Shown piece by piece: positions 1 through 8,919 of a stretch of 64,000 nt of DNA. The notes beneath the pieces are model-generated. The model ran no database searches and had not been told where the DNA came from. It was given only the letters and a program-made list of their open reading frames with translations. The number at the start of each line of letters is the position of its first letter. The first letter of the stretch is position 1. The DNA is from Sulfolobales archaeon HS-7 (lineage in GTDB: Archaea; Thermoproteota; Thermoprotei_A; Sulfolobales; Sulfolobaceae): NCBI GenBank assembly GCA_019704295.1, contig AP024596.1, forward strand, positions 1,783,369-1,847,368, read 5' to 3'. Made by a program: the position numbers and the translations under genes.

Positions 1-620
1 GGTGTTGTACCTTCCATAAGCCTCTCTCTCGCAAGGCTTCGCGTTGGGGGAAATACTCCCCGTCTGACGTCATGATGAGGTTCTTGATTTCCAGGTCCAG
101 TATCGTGACCTTATTAACTTTAGGTAGCTTTGGGGGACTCGTAACCCCTCGACCACGGAGGAGACGTAGACCGTACCTGAGAACGTCAACTTCACGACAA
201 CTCGCTTAACCTTGTTCAGGAGGAAGTCCATGTGTGTGAGAACCTTGAAGACACCCAAGTGAGAAAGCCTTAACTTCATCGACTTCTTGGGGTAACCCTC
301 GCCTTCCTTCTCTTCTTCCGCGTTGTCTTTACGCTTAGCACTTTCCGACCGCCCTTGGGTAGACCAGGGAGAAACATCTGTGCTTCTCCTTGGGGAGACG
401 CACTAATCCGTCAAGGACCTTTTCCTAGCCTAATGGAAGCGGTCCGCAATGTTCTGAGCCACCCGAGAGTATAGTTGTTGATACTCTCCGTCATGCTTGC
501 TAAGATCCAGGCGAGTTGCCTCAACTCGGTTTGGGTCAGACCTTTTCCATCCCTTAAATAGAAATAGGAACCCGCCCAACGCAGAGTGTCGTACAACTCA
601 CACCCCAACTTTAATCGGGC
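1..620 (-). pseudogene. Decayed TnpB (IS605/IS1341-type) gene, cut by the window edge
   Basis: Reading the minus strand, three separated pieces resemble successive parts of a TnpB RNA-guided nuclease. An N-terminal piece (411-608) carries the YDTLRW and [10 protein letters not shown] type of segment. A middle piece (70-279) contains [14 protein letters not shown] piece at about 1-108 reads LDLEIKNL...SDGEYF, like the LGIKNLI...DGEYF segment of the RuvC-I region. They lie in different frames with stops between them, so the gene is broken. The 3' half lies beyond the left edge. A hairpin typical of the element end sits upstream at 723-759. Assignment rests on recalled family patterns. Confidence 0.72.
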
Positions 621-722
621 CTTTAACGCCCTAAATATTTGTCAATTAGCGTAGGTTCTAAACTTAGATCCTACGTCGGGCATTAGGGGAGTTCGGAATC
701 ACACCCATTAGGCTTATACAGA

Positions 723-759
723 AGGGGCTATCCACCCTCACGGGTCTTTCGCCCCCTTG
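723..759. repeat. IS605/IS1341-type end hairpin, copy 1
   Basis: A GC-rich segment with a GGGGGCG/CGCCCCC-like arm and a central GGGT/ACCC-like arm lies directly upstream of the decayed TnpB gene on the minus strand. An almost identical segment occurs at 62003-62041. Such imperfect hairpins mark the ends of IS200/IS605-group elements, where the transposase recognises single-stranded structure. The stop codon of the neighbouring phosphoesterase gene lies inside it. Confidence 0.6.
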
Positions 760-1354
760 AACCCCCCATATCGATAAAATTATCCCTTACAGTTATTATT
801 TTCCCTTCTCTCATTACAACGTAACCGGTGTCGTTGTACAAGTTTCTGGTGTATGTAAGACATCCCGCGTTAATACAACGAATAGAACGGAATTCCATGA
901 GTGCGTGGGAATGTCCTAAGATAATTTCATCGGCTCTCGGGAACAAAACTCTGAAGTATAGGCAAAATAGGAATGGAGGGAGTCTACTATTGAGTTTCTT
1001 AAAGAACCTTGCGAGACTGTATTCTGCACTCTCCTTAAAGTATTGATGCCCGTGAAGGAAGACTACTTCATAACCCTTCCGTAAGATCTTTAAAACGTCA
1101 ACGTCGCCATCTACACAGTCCTCATCTCCCTTAACGTACACAATTTTAGTCCTATCTCCATCTACTTGTAAAACCGATTTAAATGAGTCAAAATTGCAAT
1201 CTCCCCCAACAATTATATCTCCCAATAATATTAGAATATCAGGACGCTCATCTCTGACAATTTCCCTCAATATTTCCACGTTAGTATTCGGATAGTGGAT
1301 ATCTGAAAGGATCAGTATTTTCTCATTGATAATGTCTAATCTAAGTTCTCGCAA
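728..1354 (-). CDS. Calcineurin-like metallophosphoesterase (YfcE/MJ0936-like)
   Basis: A 208-residue protein with the ordered metal-site motifs of calcineurin-like phosphoesterases: SDIH near residue 18, LLGD near 43, KGDEDC (in place of GNHE) near 75, HGH near 100 and GHSH near 146. The family forms a two-metal site that hydrolyses phosphodiesters or phosphomonoesters; the substrate here is unknown. The start is a TTG, and no ATG lies before the first motif. The last dozen residues (Gly/Arg-rich) are encoded by the end hairpin of the adjacent TnpB element, so the original C-terminus has probably been replaced. It is transcribed divergently from the tetrapyrrole operon. Phosphoesterase identity is firm; role is not. 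Confidence 0.85.
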   Translation of the reverse strand: MRELRLDIINEKILILSDIHYPNTNVEILREIVRDERPDILILLGDIIVGGDCNFDSFKSVLQVDGDRTKIVYVKGDEDCVDGDVDVLKILRKGYEVVFLHGHQYFKESAEYSLARFFKKLNSRLPPFLFCLYFRVLFPRADEIILGHSHALMEFRSIRCINAGCLTYTRNLYNDTGYVVMREGKIITVRDNFIDMGGSRGRKTREGG

Positions 1355-1473
1355 TCCTTGTTACAAACTTCTTAATGGAACTAAAGTTTTTCCTTAAACG
1401 GTGGAGTAAAGTATGAAATTTTGTCTAGAAATTCATGGATGAATTTTATTTTCTGATAAGGTAAGAGAAGTAT

Positions 1474-2121
1474 ATGACCTATGTTCCCCTCTTTGTAAAT
1501 GCAGATAGCTTAGACGTCTTAATAGTTGGCGGCGGAAAAGTTGCTACCAAGAGGACTCTAGAATACCTAAAGATGGGCGCTAGAGTAACAGTCTTAACCC
1601 TTGAAGCCTCAAACGACATAAGACGTTCAGCCGCCAGAGTTATAGAGGGGAATGGGTACGATTTAACAGAGAACGGATTAAAGAACTTTAACTTAGTTAT
1701 TACCGCTACAAACGATAAAAAATTAAACGAACGGATATGTGATATGGCCAAGAAAATGAAAGTAATATGTAATAACCCTACCTCCCCTGAACACTCGAAT
1801 TGCATCTTCCCAATACATTATTACGATAAGAACTTTTCAATTGCAATAACGACATATGGTAAATCCTCCTTAGTGGCGAAACTTCTCTTAGATAAGATTA
1901 AGACCGAGCTATACGCGAACGAGTATATAGTCAATTTACTTGATACGATGTATAACGTCAAGTTAACCCTCAAAGAGAAGGAGGAGGATCCCTCGACCAG
2001 ATACCGACTTTATCACGTAATATTTGAAGATCAAGAGTTTCAATCGAGTGTTAAAAAAGGGGATAAGGATTCGGCAATGAAGAGGGCTGAGGAGATAATA
2101 AATGGCACAATTGGTCAATAA
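1474..2121 (+). CDS. Precorrin-2 dehydrogenase / sirohydrochlorin ferrochelatase-type protein (CysG N-terminal, Met8-like)
   Basis: A 215-residue protein. The N-terminal Rossmann fold is clear: LDVLIVGGGKVATKRTLEYL at residues 13-32 with GGGKVA as the NAD-binding loop, and VITATND further on. This layout matches the CysG N-terminal/Met8p family, which oxidises precorrin-2 to sirohydrochlorin with NAD and may insert iron to make siroheme. It is the first gene of the tetrapyrrole operon and overlaps hemA by 20 bp, so the two are co-transcribed. In archaea siroheme also feeds the alternative haem route. Whether this copy has chelatase activity cannot be told from sequence. Confidence 0.88.
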   Translation: MTYVPLFVNADSLDVLIVGGGKVATKRTLEYLKMGARVTVLTLEASNDIRRSAARVIEGNGYDLTENGLKNFNLVITATNDKKLNERICDMAKKMKVICNNPTSPEHSNCIFPIHYYDKNFSIAITTYGKSSLVAKLLLDKIKTELYANEYIVNLLDTMYNVKLTLKEKEEDPSTRYRLYHVIFEDQEFQSSVKKGDKDSAMKRAEEIINGTIGQ

Positions 2122-3352
2122 CATAATAGGAAATTACGGCTTGATCTCAGTTACATATAGACAGGTACCCATAACTAAACTTGGGGAACATTACATTAAG
2201 GAGAACGAAGTAAAGTATCTCAGAAATATCACCCAAGGAGAGTTCTTTTTATTACAGACATGTAATAGGATTGAAATATATGTTTTTTCAACTTCAGTTA
2301 ACGACGAGATAGAGAAGCTCATAACCACTATTAATGAGTTTCATGGAGAGGATATCGGAAAATATGCGATAATTAGTTACGGAAAGGATGTAGTAGATCA
2401 TGCCTTTAAGGTAGCTGCAGGCTTGGATTCCTTATCATTAGGTGAGTACGAGATTTTGGGTCAGATATCTCAATCCTTAAAATATATGGAGGAGAGGGGG
2501 ATGTCAGGAAAATACATTTCATTGCTTTTTGAGAGGGCTATAAAGGCAGGTAGAAGAATCAGGATAGAAACCGAACTCTCTCGTGGTAAGGTTGGTGTAT
2601 ACTCTTTGGCCTTTGAACTAGTTAAAGAGAAAATCGATCTCAGAAGAGCAAAAGTACTTGTTATTGGAGCAGGCAACTTCGCTGAAAAAATTTTGTCCTT
2701 TTTGAAGGAGTTAGAAGCAAAGGATACTACTATTATGAATAGAACGGTGGAGAGAGGAGTAGATCTCGCTCGACGTTATAACGTAAAGTTCCTCCCGTTA
2801 AATTTGAACTCGTTAGGAAATTATGACGTAATATTCTCTGCAGCTCCTGTGGGAAGGGACATAAAGCTCGATTCCAGAACACTCACGATCGACTTCTCCG
2901 TTCCCCCCTCCTTCGTTGGCGATAACGTAATAACACTTGATGAACTTAGAGATATATCCGAGAGGAATTACTCGTTACGGAAAACCGTATTAGGAGAGGC
3001 AGAACGAATATTGATAGAGGAAGAGGAGAATTTCACTAAAGAGATATTGGATGAAATTTACGACTCTTACATTTCAACAATGATGCAGAGAATCGAGCGA
3101 ATAAGACGTTCACAAGTGGATAGAGCTAAATCAGAACTGATGAAAAAAGGGGTTTCCTCCCCTTACGTATTTGAGATTATTGATGTAATGACTAGGTCTA
3201 TAACGCAGAAGGCGATGGATCCAGTATTTCAGAAGTTGAAAGGGATGATCATGGAAGGTAATTTAACCATGGCCGAGGAAATCACTAAAATATTTGGTGA
3301 GGTAAATGGTGGAATATCCGACTCTAAGACCGAGAAGACTGAGAAAAAATGA
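2102..3352 (+). CDS. hemA: Glutamyl-tRNA reductase
   Basis: A 416-residue protein catalysing NADPH reduction of glutamyl-tRNA(Glu) to glutamate-1-semialdehyde, the first committed step of C5 tetrapyrrole synthesis. The catalytic-cysteine segment LLQTCNRIEIY is at about residues 50-60, GLDSLSLGEYEILGQI at about 107-122 and the Rossmann segment VLVIGAGNFA at about 184-193. The C-terminus carries the helical dimerisation domain. The start overlaps the upstream dehydrogenase by 20 bp and the end overlaps hemB by 47 bp, indicating translational coupling. Length is normal for the family. Confidence 0.97.
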   Translation: MAQLVNNIIGNYGLISVTYRQVPITKLGEHYIKENEVKYLRNITQGEFFLLQTCNRIEIYVFSTSVNDEIEKLITTINEFHGEDIGKYAIISYGKDVVDHAFKVAAGLDSLSLGEYEILGQISQSLKYMEERGMSGKYISLLFERAIKAGRRIRIETELSRGKVGVYSLAFELVKEKIDLRRAKVLVIGAGNFAEKILSFLKELEAKDTTIMNRTVERGVDLARRYNVKFLPLNLNSLGNYDVIFSAAPVGRDIKLDSRTLTIDFSVPPSFVGDNVITLDELRDISERNYSLRKTVLGEAERILIEEEENFTKEILDEIYDSYISTMMQRIERIRRSQVDRAKSELMKKGVSSPYVFEIIDVMTRSITQKAMDPVFQKLKGMIMEGNLTMAEEITKIFGEVNGGISDSKTEKTEKK

Positions 3353-4316
3353 ACATGTAAGAAAATTGGTTGCGGAAACCACCCTATCGCCTAATCATCT
3401 GGTTCTTCCGATATTCGTAAAGGAAATTGGTAACAGTAAGGAAGAGATCGAGAGTATGCCCGGAGTCTATAGGTATCCAGTAAATGAAGAACTAATAAAG
3501 TACATTGAAGAGGTAAAGGAGAATGGCGTAAATTCGATTATCCTATTTGGAATTCCATCCTATAAAGACGAAATAGGCACTTCAGCAATTAAAAGGGACG
3601 GCGTAGTACAAAGTGCGTTAAAAATGATCTCAGAGACATTTGGTGAATCAATTATAAAGATAGCTGACGAGTGTATGGATGAATATACGACACATGGTCA
3701 CTGCGGTTTAGTTATAGGAAATCAGAACGGTTATAGAATAGATAATGACGAGAGCTTAAAAGTGCACGCAGATATAGCTCTATCATTAGCGGAGAGTGGA
3801 GCTGATATAGTAGCACCATCAAGTATGATGGATGGAGTAGTCGGGAAGATCAGGGAAAAGTTGGATGCAGCAGGGTTTAATGATACTCTAATCATGGCAT
3901 ATTCTGCTAAATACGCTTCAGTATTTTACGGTCCTTTCAGGGAGGCTGCTACTTCGAAACCTGCTTTCGGGGATAGAAGAACCTATCAGATGGATCCGAG
4001 GAATGCAAAGGAATCGCTCAAGGAAATAGCACTTGATGTGGAGGAGGGGGCGGATATAATCATGGTGAAGCCAGCTCATACTTATTTAGATGTAATACGA
4101 CTCGTTAAGGAGAATTTTCCCCACTATCCACTAGCTGCATACCACGTTAGCGGAGAGTACTCAATGATCAGAGCTGCGGGACAAAAAGGCTGGATAGATG
4201 AAAAAGTAGCTATGATGGAAGTGACATATGCGATAGCAAGGGCTGGAGCGGATATAATAATAACATATTTTGCTCAAGAAATAGCTAAAAGTCTTAGAGA
4301 GGGCTTTACGTTTTGA
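3306..4316 (+). CDS. hemB: Delta-aminolevulinic acid dehydratase (porphobilinogen synthase)
   Basis: A 336-residue enzyme that condenses two aminolevulinates into porphobilinogen. Both Schiff-base lysines are visible, in [18 protein letters not shown] (about residue 199) and [12 protein letters not shown] (about residue 250). The metal loop reads [14 protein letters not shown]: two of the three cysteines of the zinc-type site are present and the middle one is Asp, so the exact metal is uncertain. It overlaps hemA by 47 bp, and its stop overlaps the TTG start of hemL. Confidence 0.97.
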   Translation: MVEYPTLRPRRLRKNEHVRKLVAETTLSPNHLVLPIFVKEIGNSKEEIESMPGVYRYPVNEELIKYIEEVKENGVNSIILFGIPSYKDEIGTSAIKRDGVVQSALKMISETFGESIIKIADECMDEYTTHGHCGLVIGNQNGYRIDNDESLKVHADIALSLAESGADIVAPSSMMDGVVGKIREKLDAAGFNDTLIMAYSAKYASVFYGPFREAATSKPAFGDRRTYQMDPRNAKESLKEIALDVEEGADIIMVKPAHTYLDVIRLVKENFPHYPLAAYHVSGEYSMIRAAGQKGWIDEKVAMMEVTYAIARAGADIIITYFAQEIAKSLREGFTF

Positions 4317-5554
4317 GCGAAATATTATGGAATGAGGCGCTAAGAGTTTTCCCAGGAGGAGTAAATAGTCCTGTAAGGGCTTCAGTAAAACCTTATCCGT
4401 TCTATGTTTCTCGTGCTGAAGGCGCTTATCTGTATACCGAAGAAGGACGAAGACTCATAGATTACGTCTTAGGATACGGTCCCTTGTTTTTAGGTCACGC
4501 AAATAGTTTTGTTAAAGAAAGAGTAATTCAGCAACTCGAAAAGGGATGGCTTTACGGCACACCGTCTCGAGCAGAACTCGAGCTTGCAAATCACATAATC
4601 CGTAGTATTACCTCAATTGAAATGATAAGGTTCGTTAATAGCGGAACGGAGGCCACTATGACAGCCATAAGACTAGCGAGAGGCTTTACGAAGAGAGAAA
4701 AAATTCTTAAATTTATTGGATGCTACCATGGTGCACACGATTACGCATTAATCTCTCCAGGAAGTGCAGCAGTTGACGTAAAAACATCAGGAATACCTTC
4801 ATCAGTCATAGATACTGTGGCGTTATGTCACTTTAACGATATTGAGTGCGTCGAGAGGACGTTAAAGAAGGAGGATATCGCTGGAGTAATTGTGGAACCA
4901 GTTATGGGGAACATGGGAGTTATATTGCCGGATCCCGAATTTCTTAAATCTCTTAGAGAGTTCACTTTAACTTACAACTCAGTCTTGATTTTTGACGAAG
5001 TAATTACTGGTTTTCGTCTGGGCTTAGGAGGCGCTCAGGATGTATATAAGTTAAGGGCAGATCTAACTACTCTAGGGAAGATAATTGGCGGGGGTTTGCC
5101 TATAGGTGCTGTGGGTGGTAAACGAGAAATCATGGAAATGCTCTCACCAGCTGGAAACGTATTCAATGCTGGAACATTCAACGCTAATCCACTCTCTATG
5201 GTAGCTGGTTCAGCTTCTCTTGAGTTTTTAGAAAGGGAGAAGCCATATAGTATAGCCGATAAGGCGGCTAAAGAAGTATATGAGGAACTAGACCGAATTA
5301 CGGTTAAACATGTTATAAATAGAATTAATAGTATGATGCAGATATTTTTTGGTATAGATTCGGTTAGAAATGCTGACGATGCTAGGAAGGCTAATAAAGG
5401 CGTTTATATGAAGTTGCAGGTCGAACTGTTAAAACGCGGAATTTTCCTACCCCCAAGCCAGTTTGAGACAATATTCACTTCTGTAGCTCATGATGATACT
5501 GTAATTAATGAAAGTATCGATGTAATTAGGATAGCTAAGAGGGAGCTCGAATGA
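4313..5554 (+). CDS. hemL: Glutamate-1-semialdehyde 2,1-aminomutase
   Basis: A 413-residue class-III aminotransferase-fold enzyme using PLP to convert glutamate-1-semialdehyde to 5-aminolevulinate. [11 protein letters not shown] lies at the N-terminus, NSGTEATM at about 107, [17 protein letters not shown] at about 224, and [15 protein letters not shown], containing the PLP lysine, at about 253. The start is a TTG sharing bases with the hemB stop (TTGA), so translation is coupled. The stop overlaps the hemC ATG by 4 bp. It is slightly shorter than bacterial homologues but complete. Confidence 0.97.
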   Translation: MSEILWNEALRVFPGGVNSPVRASVKPYPFYVSRAEGAYLYTEEGRRLIDYVLGYGPLFLGHANSFVKERVIQQLEKGWLYGTPSRAELELANHIIRSITSIEMIRFVNSGTEATMTAIRLARGFTKREKILKFIGCYHGAHDYALISPGSAAVDVKTSGIPSSVIDTVALCHFNDIECVERTLKKEDIAGVIVEPVMGNMGVILPDPEFLKSLREFTLTYNSVLIFDEVITGFRLGLGGAQDVYKLRADLTTLGKIIGGGLPIGAVGGKREIMEMLSPAGNVFNAGTFNANPLSMVAGSASLEFLEREKPYSIADKAAKEVYEELDRITVKHVINRINSMMQIFFGIDSVRNADDARKANKGVYMKLQVELLKRGIFLPPSQFETIFTSVAHDDTVINESIDVIRIAKRELE

Positions 5555-6432
5555 AAATAAGGGTAGCTGCGAGAGGAAGCCTCCTAAGCAGAATACAAGC
5601 GGAAAAAGTCATTCACAAACTCAACGAATACGGTCTCCAAACAGAACTAATTGAAGTACGGACTAGAGGTGATAGAAACCAGGATGCTCCCCTCTACACT
5701 TTAGGAAAAGGGGTGTTTGAGAAAGAGGTAAACCTAGCTGTATTACAGGGAATCGCCGATATCGCTGTTCATAGTATGAAGGACCTCCCCACAGATCTTG
5801 TGGACGGACTCTCTATTGCAGCCGTATTGGACAGAGATCCACCATTTGACGCAATTGTTGGCAAATCTTTGTTGTCTTTAGATCAAGGTGACGTGGTAGG
5901 CACCAGCAGTATAAGAAGGAAAAATATGATATTGGCATATAATAATCAATTACAAATTAAGGAGATAAGGGGAAACGTAGACACGCGAATTAGGAAGTTG
6001 AAAGAGGGAGATTACGACGCCTTAATTTTAGCCGAAGCTGGGTTGAGACGGATAGGGGAAAATGGATTTGAGAGAATTGATCCCAAAATCGTAACGCCTG
6101 AAGCTAATCAGGGGATAATAGCTATTATAACCACTGAAAATTCCAAGGTAAGAGAGTACGTGAAGGAACTTAATAACGAGGATGTAATGATTGAGGCTAT
6201 TGCAGAAAGAGCAGTAGTTAACAAGCTAAAAGGAGGATGTAATGTGCCGCTTGGCGTACTGTTTAAAAAGGAGGATGGTAAACTATTCGGAATTGCTGGT
6301 TATGCGTCCGATTTTAAGAAAGTTACAGTAGACATTACGTGGAAATCTACAGAACCTGAAGAGGCCGGTTCAAGATTAGGAAAAATACTAGTTGAGGCAA
6401 TGAAAAATGAAGGTATTGTTCTTAAGACCTGA
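5551..6432 (+). CDS. hemC: Porphobilinogen deaminase (hydroxymethylbilane synthase)
   Basis: A 293-residue enzyme polymerising four porphobilinogens into hydroxymethylbilane. The N-terminus reads [15 protein letters not shown]; the catalytic/substrate segment HSMKDLPT is at about 75; [11 protein letters not shown] is at about 140. [10 protein letters not shown] near 228 holds the cysteine that carries the dipyrromethane cofactor. It overlaps hemL by 4 bp and hemD by 26 bp in a continuous operon. Confidence 0.97.
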   Translation: MKIRVAARGSLLSRIQAEKVIHKLNEYGLQTELIEVRTRGDRNQDAPLYTLGKGVFEKEVNLAVLQGIADIAVHSMKDLPTDLVDGLSIAAVLDRDPPFDAIVGKSLLSLDQGDVVGTSSIRRKNMILAYNNQLQIKEIRGNVDTRIRKLKEGDYDALILAEAGLRRIGENGFERIDPKIVTPEANQGIIAIITTENSKVREYVKELNNEDVMIEAIAERAVVNKLKGGCNVPLGVLFKKEDGKLFGIAGYASDFKKVTVDITWKSTEPEEAGSRLGKILVEAMKNEGIVLKT

Positions 6433-7069
6433 TCCCTCTTTCAGTTATCAGGGATATAACGATATAACCAGTGTAAACCTCAGTATTATTACACCATATT
6501 GTATTCCGCACGAGGAACCTATAGAAATGTTTGATGGAGTTGTTTTCTTCAGTATTAACGCGGTTAAGTGTTTCAAAGGCTTAGAAAAAATTGTCTCAAA
6601 AAAGGTATTCGCAATAGGAGAAACGACGGCAACCGCATTAAAGTCCAATAGGATAAAGGCTGAATATCCAGAGGATTTCACAAGTTCCAGTCTTGCTAGA
6701 CTTTTACTCTTAAGCGATGTAAAAAGCGTTATTGCATTCAGAAGCATGAAGGCTAATGACATTCTTAAGAAAGCGTTAACTGGTAAAATCCGTTATAGAG
6801 AGGAATACAACTATGACGTAAAACTCAATGAAGGTGAACTTGAAAAAGCGAGGAAGATCCTTAGAAACTGTGAGGTAGACGTTGTAGTACTAACAAGCGA
6901 AATGATAGCTAGTTTGGTAAAGGACTCATTATCATCTTGTGTAAAAGTTGTTTCAATAGGTCCTGTAACCTCCAGGGCGTTGGGGGAACTAAGTTATATA
7001 GAAGCTAAACGACATGATATTACTGGTGTAGATGAAGTATTAAAGGAGTTGAGCAGAAATGGACGTTAG
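6407..7069 (+). CDS. hemD: Uroporphyrinogen-III synthase
   Basis: A 220-residue protein in the position expected for HemD, immediately after hemC. HemD cyclises hydroxymethylbilane with inversion of ring D. Sequence conservation in the family is low, but two alternating alpha/beta domains and typical patches are seen: VFFSINAVKCF, VFAIGETTATAL, DVVVLTSEMIASLV and VVSIGPVTSRAL. It overlaps hemC by 26 bp and the next small gene by 11 bp. The product, uroporphyrinogen III, feeds sirohaem via the first gene of the operon. Confidence 0.92.
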   Translation: MKVLFLRPDPSFSYQGYNDITSVNLSIITPYCIPHEEPIEMFDGVVFFSINAVKCFKGLEKIVSKKVFAIGETTATALKSNRIKAEYPEDFTSSSLARLLLLSDVKSVIAFRSMKANDILKKALTGKIRYREEYNYDVKLNEGELEKARKILRNCEVDVVVLTSEMIASLVKDSLSSCVKVVSIGPVTSRALGELSYIEAKRHDITGVDEVLKELSRNGR

Positions 7070-7328
7070 ACCGGAGGTCATCGAACTTCTCATAAAAGTG
7101 TTGAAAAAAGTGGATCCAACTTACATCAAGGATACGTTGGAACTAGAGTTCCTTCAAGAAAGAGAGGATAAGTTTGATACTTTTGGTAGATTTAAAAGCT
7201 CTTCAGGATACTACGAGTTTGCTATAAGTTTTGATAAGAAAGGTAACATAAAGAGAAGTCACGTAAACTTAATTTCTCCCTACAAGATAAGGGATGAACT
7301 AGAAAAGAAAATGTATAAAAAAGAGTGA
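7059..7328 (+). CDS. Conserved small protein at the end of the tetrapyrrole operon
   Basis: An 89-residue soluble, charged protein that I do not recognise. It overlaps hemD by 11 bp on the same strand, so it is almost certainly co-transcribed. It has an amphipathic N-terminal helix (VIELLIKVLKKV) and then a beta-rich middle (YYEFAISFDKKGNIKRSHVNL). No signal peptide, membrane segment or metal motif is visible. Coding potential is good in charge and codon use. Confidence 0.75.
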   Translation: MDVRPEVIELLIKVLKKVDPTYIKDTLELEFLQEREDKFDTFGRFKSSSGYYEFAISFDKKGNIKRSHVNLISPYKIRDELEKKMYKKE

Positions 7329-7335
7329 TTATTTT

Positions 7336-8916
7336 TTGGATAAGACTATACTACTGGTAATTGATGGCGCGTCATATGTTATACTAAAAGAGATAATAAA
7401 TGAACTACCTAATATAAGGGATATTGCAAACACTGGAATTTTCGGTGAGATGGAGAGCGTATATCCTGCGTTAACTCCAGTAGCCCTCGCTTCACTTTTT
7501 ACAGGAGTTAACCCAGAGTCGCATGGCGTAAACGGTAACAAGATATTCGTTAGAGGGAGGAGTATCTCTAAACCGATTTCGGCATTTTCGAGTTATTCCC
7601 TTCAAGTAGAGCCTATATGGTCTACATTGTCTAAACACGGTTACAAAGTTTTAGTTGGCTCTGCTCCACAGGCTTTACCTGATAGATGGAAGTTGGAATC
7701 CCTTCTCCTCTTTGATCCCTATAGGGCAAAGATTAAAGGATGTTCGGAACCCCTATTACTAAGCGAAGGTGAACGTAAGTACCTCTCCTCCACGTTCATA
7801 GTAAAAAGAGCCGACAATGGGTTTATCGTTAGCCTAGATGGTAACGAGAACGTTGTTGACCAGAACTCGTGGGTAGGTCCAATTGAAGCAAACGTGGAGT
7901 GCAGGGAGGTAGACTTTACGGCGATATTCTGGTTGAAGGCGTTTAGTAGAGGGGTTTACGTTACTCCATTTGTCTATTTTCAATCGAACTGGTCTAATAG
8001 GGAGGAGAAGAAACTAGTTTGGGAAAACGTGTTCAAAAGAACTCCTCCAATTCTTGACGGGGACTATAGAAGTTTAGAGAGGGGACTAATCACGTTTGAC
8101 GAATATTTACAGACATTAGAAGCATCAAGTAAATTCTTTACCGTCTACAACACATATTTATTAGACGCTTTCCAATGGGATTTCGCAATAGTTTATACAC
8201 CTATCATTGATAACATTCAGCATTTGCTCTACGGGGTTGATGACCAGTTTAGACATATAAAACAGGCTTACGCGATGGTTGATAATTTTGTAGGGATAGT
8301 GAAAGACAGATGTGACAACTTATTTCTAGTTTCAGATCACGGTATAGCTAAAGTCAAGAAGAAAATACATCTAAATCTAATCCTAAGGGAGATGAATTTA
8401 CTTCATATGGATGGGGATGGGATAGATGAAAAGAAGACTAAGGCTTACTACGGCGGTGGAGGCGCAATAAGAGTAAATTTACGCGGAAGGGAGAGGAATG
8501 GGGTAGTAAGTAGAAGAGAATTTCCTCGTCTAATCAACTACATCGTATCGCAATTGGAGAGAGTTATTGAAGATAATGAATCCATTTTCCAAACAATAAT
8601 AGCCAACGAAACTCCTGCCGGTGATAGGGAAGGAGATATAACTTTTACTATTAGGAAGGGGTATGCAGTTTCCAATACCTTATACGCAAGCGAAGCCATA
8701 GAGAACGTTAAGCCGTACGTAAGCGTTAGCGGTGACCATGGGTTCTTTAGAGATGAGGATTTTAGGGGAATCGTTATAGTGAAAATGAGGAACGTTAAGG
8801 CCCACAGAAACCTCAAAATAAAGATAATTGATATTGCACCAACTATTCTTAAACTTTATAACATCCAAAAAACTCTTGATGGAAAAGTTCTGGAAGAAAT
8901 ATTTAACGGTAAGTAG
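7336..8916 (+). CDS. Alkaline-phosphatase-superfamily hydrolase (type I phosphodiesterase/nucleotide pyrophosphatase-like)
   Basis: A 526-residue protein with the superfamily layout. LLVIDGASYVIL at the N-terminus supplies the first metal aspartate; YPALTPVALASLFTGVNPESHGV at about residues 39-61 has the nucleophile Thr/Ser region and the GxxPxxHG signature. VVYTPIIDNIQH at about 287 and LVSDHG at about 335 give further metal ligands; SGDHG follows near 463. These enzymes cleave phosphomonoesters, phosphodiesters or phosphonates, and the substrate is not predictable. The start is TTG; no ATG lies before the first motif. The following dehydrogenase genes are close on the same strand and may share the transcript. 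Confidence 0.88.
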   Translation: MDKTILLVIDGASYVILKEIINELPNIRDIANTGIFGEMESVYPALTPVALASLFTGVNPESHGVNGNKIFVRGRSISKPISAFSSYSLQVEPIWSTLSKHGYKVLVGSAPQALPDRWKLESLLLFDPYRAKIKGCSEPLLLSEGERKYLSSTFIVKRADNGFIVSLDGNENVVDQNSWVGPIEANVECREVDFTAIFWLKAFSRGVYVTPFVYFQSNWSNREEKKLVWENVFKRTPPILDGDYRSLERGLITFDEYLQTLEASSKFFTVYNTYLLDAFQWDFAIVYTPIIDNIQHLLYGVDDQFRHIKQAYAMVDNFVGIVKDRCDNLFLVSDHGIAKVKKKIHLNLILREMNLLHMDGDGIDEKKTKAYYGGGGAIRVNLRGRERNGVVSRREFPRLINYIVSQLERVIEDNESIFQTIIANETPAGDREGDITFTIRKGYAVSNTLYASEAIENVKPYVSVSGDHGFFRDEDFRGIVIVKMRNVKAHRNLKIKIIDIAPTILKLYNIQKTLDGKVLEEIFNGK

Positions 8917-8919
8917 GAA

